A DNA stretch of 64,000 nucleotides from Adiantum capillus-veneris (lineage: Eukaryota > Streptophyta > Polypodiopsida > Polypodiales > Pteridaceae), in NCBI GenBank assembly GCA_014529385.2, contig CM043964.1, positions 8,693,497-8,757,496 on the forward strand, given 5' to 3'. Positions 47,786 through 57,362 of the stretch are shown piece after piece; position 1 is the first letter of the stretch, and each line of letters begins with the position of its first letter. The notes under the pieces are model-generated. The model saw only the letters and a program-made list of their open reading frames with translations, was not told the origin of the DNA and did no database searches. The position numbers and the translations under genes are program-made.

Positions 47786-48234
47786 TTAAAGACATTGTAG
47801 ACTGTAGTTGAAAATTTTCATGGCAATTTATCCCGTCCTTTTTTGAGAGGCATTGTATTCTCTCTATGTTTATGGCAATGAATTTGTTTTGGAGTAGCTA
47901 ATTGATGACTTTGTTGAGAGTCAAGCATGTCTTTTTATTTGATTGCCAAGCAATGTCCTCAATACTTATGTTTATGCAAATTCTCTTCAATGCTTGACTT
48001 TGTTGCTACTAAATAAAAAAAGTGAGATATATAGCTCAATAGGGAGCTACAGTGAGAAAAAGTGAGATACATTATCATGAAAAGACGTTTACATTGCACC
48101 ATCTATCACCCTGAAGGTCCACAGTCTTCTTAATCTACACTCACTTCTTCTATGTTGACATATTATGCACCTGACATACCCTGTTGTCTCTTAGGAAGAA
48201 GTCCTACCTGTTTTTGATGATGTTTTGTTAATAC
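47786..48234. other. flank of copia-2, no gene seen
   Basis: Continues the host sequence downstream of the 41893-42638 gene and would be its 3' untranslated region and beyond. Confidence 0.4.
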
Positions 48235-48650
48235 TTTGGTCATGGTGATTTTCGTTGATACCCTGATGATATGTCATTGATACCATGGTTATTCTCGGTG
48301 GTGCCATGATGATATTTCGTTGATACCATGGTTATTCTCGGTGATTCCATGGTGATATTTCGTTGATTCCATGGTGATTTTTGTTGATACCATGATGATG
48401 TTTTGTTGATACCATGGTTATTCTCGGTGATACCATGATGTTGTTTCGTTGATACCATGGTTATTCTCGGTGATGCCATGATGATGTTTCGTTGATACCA
48501 TGGTTATTCTCGGTGATGCCATGATGATGTTTCGTTGATACCATGGTTATTCTCGGTGATGCCATGATGTTGTTTCGTTGATACAATGATTATTTTCGGT
48601 GATATCATGATGCTTTTCGTTGATACCATGATCATTTATTCATTTTTATT
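48235..48650. repeat. 43-bp minisatellite
   Basis: TTCTCGGTGA recurs at exactly 43-bp steps (48292, 48335, 48421, 48464, 48507, 48550), about nine to ten copies. Each unit itself looks like two ~21-bp halves built on GATACCATG/GATGCCATG. Confidence 0.93.
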
Positions 48651-49259
48651 GATATAATGATGATATTTTGTTAATACTTTGATGGTATTCATTGATCACT
48701 ACATTGATAAATGTTGTTTTATGTAGTATATACACATATCATTTGTATCACGTAATCACACATTTTGTACTTTTATGTTTATACTTTATGTACCATATGT
48801 TGTCGTGCGTATATATGTCGTCAAAAGAGTGGCGTCGCGAACCATCTCTTATGGCATTGTGAACGTAATTATTTCATTAACGATGCTAATAATTTTCATG
48901 ACATGTTTTTTTTTTGGAGTCTATGATCTATGTAGGATTGATCAAAGAATTGATTTTATGAAGACAAACTTGGTGACAATAAAAGATTTATGAAGATATG
49001 TTTGGTGATGCCATATTGATGACAACATGAAGACATGTTTGGTGATGCGATATTGATGACAAGCTACACAGCAGATTCACGGAGACACTTTTGATTACAA
49101 GCTAATCGATAGCTTTTACACCTCTTTATTGAACCTTTGTATTCATTATTGTATTTGATAGGATAGGAGTAATGTAACTCCTCATAAAACATTCATTGTA
49201 AAAGGAGTGATGTAGCTCCTCGTAAGCATTTGTATATTCAATGATTTTTATAATATAAC
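48651..49259. other. no gene recognised
   Basis: AT-rich; the short open frame at 48775-48993 is hydrophobic without a recognisable family. Confidence 0.4.
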
Positions 49260-49496
49260 GGTGGGTGTATATAGAGCTGTGGGTTTTTCCCTTGATCCCC
49301 CCAAGGTTTTTTCATCCACAGTTAGGGACCCTTATTTGAGCGGGGGTGTTGAGCTTATATGTGAAGCTACTCAATATATGGCTTCTCTATATATGGCACC
49401 CACGTCCCCTCTATATATATATCATCTCATGTGTGTATTCTACACACTTTGGGGTTCTACTTCTGTGCTCTCTCCTTCTCTCTCAACACTTGCAAC
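49260..49496 (+). promoter_or_regulatory. U3-like promoter region joined to an L-family LTR
   Basis: CCCCTCTATATATATATCATCTCATGTG (in two pieces around 49408-49435) supplies a TATA box. This segment does not match the U3 of the other L LTRs but resembles 62540-62640 (CTCCCCTCTATATAAACTC, then CATCTCGTGTG). Confidence 0.5.
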
Positions 49497-50508
49497 AAGC
49501 TAAACTTGGAAGATCAACTTTAATCAAAGAAGGTCTTGCACTTGGTGTATCAATCAAAGTGGAATTATCCACTCTTCTTCTCTCTCCATCAATAATGGTG
49601 CCGAAGGGTTTGTTAAGTAAGATGTGTTCTACATTGATGTTTTCTTGATTTCTTCTTGTTTTCTTTTCAATCTCTAATCCTACATATATATATATATATA
49701 TCTAATCTCATCTCCTTAACCAAACCTATCTCTCTCACTCTTAGTAATTCATCCTCTCTACAAATTCTAGGTTCTCTTTGCTACAGGTACATCTCTCGCC
49801 GCAGTATCCTTATTTCCTACGGGCAAGAATAGGGCTTGGAAGGGAAACTTCTCATCTCTTCACTTCTCTCATACTATCCTAGGTGAATAATCCACATGAT
49901 GATAATTTCTATCGCTTTCACTCTGTACAATCTATTAGAATTAACGTATGGATTAGCCATAAAATGCACTTTCAACAACGTATAGTGTTTCTCTTTGTCC
50001 CAGAAAGGCTCAATGAAATACTTCTATCACCGTATCCCATCATACTACCTCTCATAGAATATAGTTTTTCTTTTGATGTAAACGTAGTTATCTTGCTATG
50101 AACCAAGAGGATTTGTACACACAATTAATCCCAATCACTAGACAAAATATATATATTATGGTAAGCACAAAAATACAATTCCAAAGAACAATTCGTGGCC
50201 TATTTGGTCAGCCAAGATTGAATGCCATTAACTCATCTATTAACCCTTTCATACTACCCATGATACGATATGACCATAGCCTTGATGTTTTCATCTTTGT
50301 GTTATTTTGACATTCTCTTTTGTGTGCTTTCTTTGTGTGTGTGAATGCAAGAGAGAAAGAGTGGGTCTTCTTTGATTGCACTTCCGTCCAAACCCTAGTC
50401 TTCATGGCATCTATGGTTTAACTCCTTCATATAGTTTTTTGGAGCTCTCTCACAAACTCTCATAGCCATAAGCCCGGTGCTTTCCTGGCAAGACCGCAAA
50501 TTTCTTGA
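49497..50508 (+). repeat. L-family LTR, 3' portion, plus orientation
   Basis: Reverse match to 38142-39170 and 17945-18960, ending GCAAATTTCTTGACA at 50508. Contains (TA)n at 49683-49702. No primer site is apparent after it, so it is probably a solo or truncated LTR. Confidence 0.8.
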
Positions 50509-51859
50509 CAAAGTATGTATCCTTCTCATTGTAAGGATCTAAGAAAGTCCTAAGCACCAGACGCACGGGTTTTATTCCCGTTGTAAGAGAAAAAGATAAA
50601 CATTCAATCCAGACGCCAAGAATGATTACACTATAAAAATCAATAGCTCATCAGATAATGGTTTTTTTCTACAAATTGTGTCTGAGAGAAACTCCTCCCG
50701 TTGTAAGAACCGAAGATCGTGACACGGGGAGTAGTTTAAAGATTACACTTCTCATTATATAGATCTACAATGTAGATATACAAATCATGTGGTCCATGAC
50801 TACGTATATTGGAAAGTGTATAGCTTAAAGACTCACTAGATAATTTTTTTTTGCACAGATCGTGTCTAGGAGTATGTTCTTCCGTTGTAAGAACCAAGGT
50901 TCAGACGCAGGTAAGCTCACATTTCATTGGAACTTATTTTACCTAAAGCATCATACAAAGTAAGAGTGTCGTGAGACATATCAAACAAATGCACACGCTA
51001 TCTAATGGTCTCCTAAAACACCGTACAAAGTATGAGTGCCGACAAGCATATCAAAACAATGTACGATGTTATCTAAATTTCTAAAACATTGACTCAAGTA
51101 CGAGTGCTGCAAAGCATATCAGAACAAGAGTCAATGTTTTTTTATTATTATTATAAAAGTAAGATATAAAATTAGACAAGCCATAGTAAGTTCTATATCC
51201 TAAATTTTAACTGTTATGTGACTAAGAGGGCTCGAAGGTGTATCAGAGACACATACAATTACATAATCACATGAAAGTAAAATTTAAATTATTCACGTAT
51301 AAAAAAAGGATTTGAAGAGAAGCTATTCAGCAGTATGCGAAGCTGACCTGCTCGAGAGTAAGAGGTAGAGAGTGTGAGCTGTAGGCAACTAGAAAGCTCA
51401 AAAATCGATATCCATCGAAAACGTATCGAAGTACAAGGCACATTTTTTTTAATATAAATCTAGCGTATCTATCGATACTTTATCGATTGATAGATTACAA
51501 ATTATTCAAAAATACCTCGTATTTTATGATAATACGCAAATAATGACGAGTTATTCGATATAAATTACATTATTCGATCGAATAAATGTAATGCAGGTTA
51601 TCAAAAGTGTAGGGTTTATTGTAGTGATGAGTTCTCAATTCAAAACTTCCAACATTGCAATCATTACATAAAAATGATTCAATTAGTACGCTGCAAATAC
51701 TAAGGTGGAGGACGTCTCATTTTGTTGTTTTGACTCTACACTATACTATTTAAACATAGTCATAGGCTAATATTGAGTGCAACACAATTTTTGTATGTGA
51801 GGCATTGCTATAGAACATAACAAAATATAAGTAGATTGACAACATGTACCTATGATAGA
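50509..51859. other. no gene; degenerate tandem repeats
   Basis: CCGTTGTAAGA recurs near 50578, 50698 and 50882. A 69-bp repeat follows at 50943-51145. The rest is AT-rich with ATCGAT words at 51400-51590. Confidence 0.5.
50943..51145. repeat. 69-bp tandem repeat, three copies
   Basis: CTAAA(G/A)CA...AAAGTA(A/T)GAGTG...CATATCA recurs at 50943, 51013 and 51081. Confidence 0.8.
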
Positions 51860-52115
51860 AGAAGTGTCGATCTATTTGCTATATGGATATGATGATCGAG
51901 ATTGATCATGTACTAATGAGAAAAAAATGTAGCTAAACTAAACTTAAAGAAGCATTGAGAAAATAAAAAAAAACAAAAAGCATCAATAGAATATATAATA
52001 AAAATTTAACTGCTCTACCGCCCTGAGAATCGTGTATGAGTATCGTCCAATTATCCAAGCCAGAGGATAATGTTTCTGTCATTAAGCTACAGAAAACCAA
52101 TGTGAATAGTTAAAC
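51860..52115 (+). repeat. dispersed repeat, copy 2
   Basis: Direct match to 31835-32095. Confidence 0.75.
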
Positions 52116-53022
52116 ATTCCAACCTTCAAAATGAGGGACAAGTACTCTTAAGGTTTCAACCCATAGTCACCCTTTTTCATGCCGTAAAGCATGGATGGGC
52201 TACATTCCTTTGAATCCCTCCTGCTCTTGTCTCCTCATTCATCATCATTCCTCCCTTTTGCATGAGTTGAAGCCGATGGAGTTCAAAAGTGTTGCTTTCT
52301 ATCATTACATGTCATCACACTTCAAAGTGCAAGGAAGTTGTGTTGTTGTGTTGCTCACGAGTCCTATAAATCTTTATGCTTCTTACGTATCTTGAGTTTT
52401 AACTTTGCAAACATGCTTCCCTTGTTGGATCTGATGACTTTTTTCAGTGCTATGAGTTTCAATTCACTCAAGCATGCTTTCCTTGTGTTCAAAGGCTGAG
52501 ATAGAGCTTGCCCTCTAGTGATATCATAAGGTAGCATTAGAAAAAATATGAACCCTCTAGGGGCCCTTTGGGATTAAGGTTAATTAGAGGCCAACCAATG
52601 AGAAGAGGTGGTGGACACACTCTATGCCCTCAAAAATGTAGGGGAACAAAGCAGTCTTACACTTCTTAAATGGGCTCTTACCTAGTGAGAAGGTAGGGTG
52701 TGGGAGGGGGGGGTAGGGGGTGGGGGTGGGCCATATGGAACCTCCAACTTCCCTCCTTTTTGATCCGGTTTTGAAAAAATCCCAAAAAATTGAAAATTTT
52801 CAAAACTCAAATTTTATGGTCAAATTTTTTTTTTTTGACCTCAAAAAGTCAAAACGTGTATCCAAAAACCCTAAAATTTAATTTTTTTAAAGAACTTTTG
52901 AAAAATCTTTTTTTACTATCCAGAGCTCCGCCAAAAGTAGTCTTAGGCAAAAAGTGATTTCTCTCTCTAGAACCCCTTTTCCAACCCCTCCTTGGTTGCA
53001 ACCATCACACTCATCCTCTACT
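52116..53022. other. no gene; G-rich tract inside
   Basis: Unannotated flank. At 52694-52730 six runs of three or more G lie within 37 bases, enough for a G-quadruplex on the plus strand. Confidence 0.5.
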
Positions 53023-53027
53023 CCAAC

Positions 53028-53452
53028 TGTTATAGAATTGATATTTTATTATCTATTGCAGCTGACAGGTGGCAAAAGAATCAGTAGATAATGGATTATG
53101 CAGAAGGATATTACATTTTATGTATATTTGATTATTCAAGTTCTCTTTATGAGCTTTGGCCAATTATGTCCGACCGGCCATTTTGTACTCATTTTTGGGC
53201 ATCCAAGAAATCTATAAATAAATACGTGCAAAAGGAAAATGCTCACTCTTGCACGTATTTATTTATAGGTTTCGTGGATGCCAAAAAATGAGTACGAATT
53301 GGACGGTCGGACATAATTGGCCAAAGCTCATAAAGAGCACTTGAATAATCAAATATACATAAAATGTAATATCCTTTTGCATAATCCATTATCTATTGAT
53401 TCTTTTTCCACCTGTGAGCTGCAATAGATAATAAAATATCAATTCTATAACA
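53028..53452. mobile_element. palindromic LTR-derived element (inverted dimer of a U3 region)
   Basis: Left arm 53028-53231 and right arm 53249-53452 are each 204 bp and about 95 percent complementary, around a 17-nt centre. Both ends are TGTTATAG inward (TG...CA), and CCAAC is duplicated on either side (53023-53027, 53453-53457). Each arm carries CTATAAATAAATACG near the centre. Inner sequence matches the gypsy-1 LTR (3886 to about 4025), including the same centre. It has no coding capacity. Confidence 0.85.
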
Positions 53453-53523
53453 CCAACACTCTCTCTCTACACCATCTCCATTGCTGTAGCAAGGAAGCTC
53501 CTCTCTCCTCCCCTACCACCTTT

Positions 53524-53679
53524 CATTGCCACACCAAGCAAGGGTTATCCACCTTCTCCTTCCATTGCCACACCAAGCAAGGGTTATCCACCTTCTCCTT
53601 CCATTGCCACACCAAGCAAGGGTTATCCACCTTCTCCTTCCATTGCCACACCAAGCAAGGGTTAACCACCTTCTCCTAT
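53524..53679. repeat. 39-bp minisatellite, four copies
   Basis: CATTGCCACACCAAGCAAGG recurs every 39 bases from 53524. It is divisible by three, so the open frame through it is only the repeat. Confidence 0.95.
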
Positions 53680-53749
53680 CACTTTATCCCACCTACATCG
53701 TAGCAACAAGCAAGGTCCCGCTCCTCCTCCTAATTTTCTTTGCTCAACC

Positions 53750-54070
53750 ATGGCCAACTCTACTTCGCAAAGGCGGCCAAAGGATGAGTTCATAGCACCT
53801 GCATGCCACAACACTAGAGGTATAGATGAGGAGTGGGTGCCGCAAGAGTTCACCAAAGGTGCTTGGGTATACATGCAACCATCTGCTATTGGCCCTCATC
53901 GTGTGCGGAATTGTGCAAACTTGGATCATCATTGGAAAGGAAAGCTCCTTGGCTTCAAGAACCGCAAAAACAAGGGAACCGTAGCCATTGTGCAACATGT
54001 TTTCTCAATGTCAAGCATGCAATTACAACAACCACCTCGATTTCCAACACATTGTAAGTACATGTTTTGA
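53750..54070 (+). CDS. hypothetical protein, possible first exon of an unknown gene
   Basis: 106 codons from an ATG (MANSTSQRRPKDEF..., then GAWVYMQPSAIGPHRV and HWKGKLLGFKNRKNKG), of protein-like composition, basic near the end. A consensus 5' splice site GTAAGTA lies at 54054, so the real exon may stop there. I do not recognise a domain; the Cys and His spacing is not a clear zinc finger. It lies upstream of the 54241-55131 frame on the same strand, but no intron joining the two in frame was found. Confidence 0.35.
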   Translation: MANSTSQRRPKDEFIAPACHNTRGIDEEWVPQEFTKGAWVYMQPSAIGPHRVRNCANLDHHWKGKLLGFKNRKNKGTVAIVQHVFSMSSMQLQQPPRFPTHCKYMF

Positions 54071-54240
54071 GAATACAAAGCTAGGTGTGAAATCACAGTG
54101 TAATGTTATTATGGATTCATACTTAAGATTTGCCATGCATGTATAGTCATATTTAATTTCCATCCACGTTGGTGGAGGAACAGCCACTACATAGTCTCTC
54201 CGGCACATTCAATGCTATACATGCGGATATTGGAGCAACA

Positions 54241-55131
54241 ATGTTCACACATCTTTGCCCAACCAAACTGGTTCAAAGAAGGATTTTCTTCTATTCTCAC
54301 TCCTATATTGTGCCTACTTCTACACAAGAGTTTGGAACGGCTGAACCCATCAAAGTAACTTCCTTATTAAGTATGGAGTGGCTGGTGCCAGATTTGTGGT
54401 CGGTAGCATCTTCCAAGCAAAAGATGATAATAGATGTCCAAAACTCTTTGAAATACTCTAAAGCTTCTAGGTCTGTGGGCTTGAGTTGGTGTTTGCCTAT
54501 TCATTATTTTGTGCACATTTTAAAAGAGTTTGGGTTTGTGGAGACTACCACAATGCTTGTATGCAAAGATGTGCATTATGAGGAATTAGGAAGGCTTTTA
54601 GGAGAGGAATGGGGTTTTGTGGAGGGCATGCACAATGGGGACCGGTACGGTTGTAAGGTTGGAGCTTCAGGTATTGGAATGTGCTATTTGAAATCCCGCA
54701 CCTCCTTGTACATACAATTTCACTATGATCATTGGATGTGCAAGATTGGAGTGTGGACTCCCTTACAGAGTGTAGACGGCGCTATTACAAGCTTTGACAT
54801 TGCAGTGAAGATGCCCAACGATGCTTTGGAGGCAGTTCAAGTGAACAAACATTGGACTCTCAGTAATGTGCAAGAACATTTGGTTATTATGGGATTTGAG
54901 ACCCTTCAACAAGCACAATTTCGTTTACAAGGTCACAAGGTGAGAATCCTTCCACCACATTTTCAATACATCATAGTTTGTCGATCATTGGATGCATATT
55001 GTAATGAATGTCCGCAGATTGGGAAGATAATGGAACTATGCTATCGCTCTTATAACTTTGTAACTCTTGCAATTTTAAAAATGATCCCCGATGTAATCAA
55101 CATGATTTGCTTCGGCAAATCATGTCTTTGA
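54241..55131 (+). CDS. hypothetical protein, intact unrecognised frame
   Basis: 296 residues from the ATG at 54241; the frame is open back to 54157, so a 5' exon may precede it. Composition is globular: Trp and Cys at regular intervals (SMEWLVPDLWSV, SRSVGLSWCLPIHYF, EEWGFVEGMHNGDRYGC, FHYDHWMCKIGVWTP), no signal peptide, no obvious membrane segment. No catalytic motif known to me. It is the longest unbroken non-retroelement frame in the window. Flanked by a minisatellite gene fragment on the left and a TATA-led pseudogene on the right, all on the plus strand. It could be a lineage-specific gene or an element-encoded protein. Confidence 0.5.
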   Translation: MFTHLCPTKLVQRRIFFYSHSYIVPTSTQEFGTAEPIKVTSLLSMEWLVPDLWSVASSKQKMIIDVQNSLKYSKASRSVGLSWCLPIHYFVHILKEFGFVETTTMLVCKDVHYEELGRLLGEEWGFVEGMHNGDRYGCKVGASGIGMCYLKSRTSLYIQFHYDHWMCKIGVWTPLQSVDGAITSFDIAVKMPNDALEAVQVNKHWTLSNVQEHLVIMGFETLQQAQFRLQGHKVRILPPHFQYIIVCRSLDAYCNECPQIGKIMELCYRSYNFVTLAILKMIPDVINMICFGKSCL

Positions 55132-55213
55132 ATATAATTTTTCGCATTGAGATGAGAGATCATTTTTGGTGAAAGTGCCTCTTTTTTTTTAAAGTCTTTC
55201 AAAAAGGGACCAT

Positions 55214-55221
55214 TATAAAAG
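55214..55221 (+). promoter_or_regulatory. TATA box of the 55302 gene
   Basis: TATAAAAG, 88 bp before the ATG, in a typical plant core-promoter setting. Confidence 0.5.
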
Positions 55222-55301
55222 GGTGTTGCATAACTCATTCACTATTTTCACTTTTGCAACTCTTGAGCTCCTCCACTCTCTATCTACACCCCAGGCTAGA
55301 C

Positions 55302-56135
55302 ATGGACTCTTCCACAGCCTTTGTCTTGGTGAACGAGGAACCTGATTTGGAGGAGCTCCGCTGACCACACCTTCAGGTTGGGTCCTTTATCAAGGACATC
55401 AAGGAGCACGAGGTTATCCCCATGAACCTTGTAGCGGAAGGAAAGACACTTCGGCTCGAGTACCCCAGGGGGCTCAATGAAGTGGTTGAGAAATCCATTG
55501 TTGTGGCTGGCCCTAGTGACACTCCAGTGCCACTACCATTGACGGATGTGGCTATCCTAGAGGTAGAAATCAGTCGCTTCTTCTGAGTGGTAGTGGATGG
55601 GGAGGAGTATATGCTTATGCATGATATGGAGAAAGAATTTGACCTGCGCATGGATGAATGCTTGAGCATGCTATGAAACATCACCAAATGTCCCTTAGAC
55701 AATACGCCAGATGCCCTAGAAAGCAAGCTCTTGCCAGTTTGGAACTCTGTTGTTGACACTATTGCAGTTGTATGTGTGGAGGTCCTGGCAGTAGAGCAGT
55801 TGCACGTGGCTGAGGAAGAATTCCAAGCCATGCAAGCCAAGGTTGAGGCCTCTAGGATGCCTATGCCATTAGGCAACCTCCCATCTGATGATCCAAATCT
55901 CGTAGTTGTGGTGCATGGGAGCATTGATTTGGATGCAAAGGGCAACAGGGAGGAGGACGACAAGGAGAAGGAGGCAAACTCTATCCTAATTTTCATGATA
56001 TTATTTTATCCTTCCTTGTATTTTTTCTCAACCTTCATTGGTTTATGACAGGACGTCATGGAGGTTGATGATTTTGCTGCAAGGATGGGTCGCAAGCGGA
56101 CGGGCTTTGGACCTCAGTCTTCCCTTGGGCATTAA
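55302..56135 (+). pseudogene. unrecognised gene with three in-frame TGA codons
   Basis: From the ATG at 55302 one frame stays protein-like through TGA at 55362, 55584 and 55674 (MDSSTAFVLVNEEPDLEEL; VGSFIKDIKEHEVIPMNL; VVDGEEYMLMHDMEKEF; VEQLHVAEEEFQAMQAKVEA). It is acidic, helical in its second half, and ends in a Glu/Asp/Lys tail near 55970. A T-rich stretch (about 55985-56050) ending GACAG looks like an intron, followed by a last exon (DVMEVDDFAARMGRKRTG) to TAA 56133-56135. All three stops fit CGA to TGA. The 5' splice site is not canonical. Family unknown. Confidence 0.5.
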
Positions 56136-56704
56136 CTAGGACAACTCCCCCCTGGCGATATGGCCATTATACATAATGAATTTACTCCCCAATCCCCCTT
56201 TATGACTTGGTCGTTGAAAGCTTTCAGCAAGTTTTTGTGTTTGAGCACCATTGCTCAAACTACGCATCTTGTCTTCCTAGTGCGTAGATCCCTTGTATGC
56301 ACATCGTTTGGCATTGGATTCCGTGGTAAAGTGCTTGCTCAGATAGGGATACATGCTTCCATCGGTTTAACTAACCCAAAGGCCATAGTGTAGTCCCTCT
56401 TGACTGGGGAGTTGACTTACGTGCAAGATAGGCGCCAGGAAATGGTCAAAAAAATTATGAACTCCTCAGATACATGATGTAAACTCACCTTTTTGAAAGT
56501 AATAAAAAAATTTGGAATTGTCTCTCTATCTTGTAAATTCTTCTAAATGTGATTTGTCAATCTTGAAAATTCTTGTAATTGGTGATATGTTTTAATAAGC
56601 TGTGTCTTTTTTGCTTGAAGTAACAACACAGCGGAAGTTGGATGCACATGATACTGGGGAAAGTATAAAACACATTTGAGTGAGAAGAAGAGGTTTCTCT
56701 AAAG
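56136..56704. other. no gene recognised
   Basis: The short open frame at 56160-56393 lacks support. Confidence 0.4.
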
Positions 56705-56935
56705 TAATGATGCAAAACCAATTGCTTTCAGTTAATTTATGTTTTTTAAGTATTCTACGGGGTTCCAAAAAAAAGGGTGGCTACAAGGGCGCGCAAATGG
56801 CCCATCCATCAGTTTTGGATGGCCCATTTGTGTACCCTTGTGGCCACCCTTTTTTTGGCACCTAGTAGGCTTCTCTACCCCCTAGGATACTTAAAAAACA
56901 TAAATTAACTCAAAGGAATTGGTTTTGCATCATTA
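56705..56935. repeat. long inverted repeat (foldback or MITE-like hairpin)
   Basis: Arms of about 100 bp begin TAATGATGCAAAACC and end GGTTTTGCATCATTA. They pair through TTAATTTATGTTTTTTAAG and AAGGGTGGC, with GGATGGCCCAT next to a short loop. The right arm has about 17 extra bases. A further partial arm copy lies at 56949-56974. No clear target duplication. Confidence 0.85.
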
Positions 56936-57362
56936 TTTTAGATGGAGCCTTGTGGCCACCCTTTTTTTGGCAATTTCAGCATATGTTTGCACTCAAGGAC
57001 ACTAGAAAAGGTGAAATAACCTCTGAATTTAAGTTTTCAAGTACACTATCACCTGCTATTGCTCTTTTGCGTGTTTGTTTGGTGTGCTGCATTTCGTATG
57101 GTATGGCTCACCTGTTCTTAAGAAATGAGTGGGTTTATGAGAGCATGCAATATTTATAAGGGCCCATTTAAAAAGAGCCCTGTTCACACTAATTTTGAAA
57201 AAAACTATTATTTTTTAAATGAAAATGTCGTTAAGAGTTGTACTCTGCGTTCACGTGTAGTGACTCACGTAGAATCCACTTTGATCCTTGTCGCACTCTG
57301 CATCACCGTCATGCAGCATGCTTGGCGGGACATTGCAACATTTGCCACTTGTTGCTATACTC

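Noticed and set aside
48240-48479. 79-codon minus-strand frame
   Set aside because: Translation of the 43-bp minisatellite.
53526-53795. 89-codon plus-strand frame
   Set aside because: Translation of the 39-bp minisatellite (13-residue repeat).
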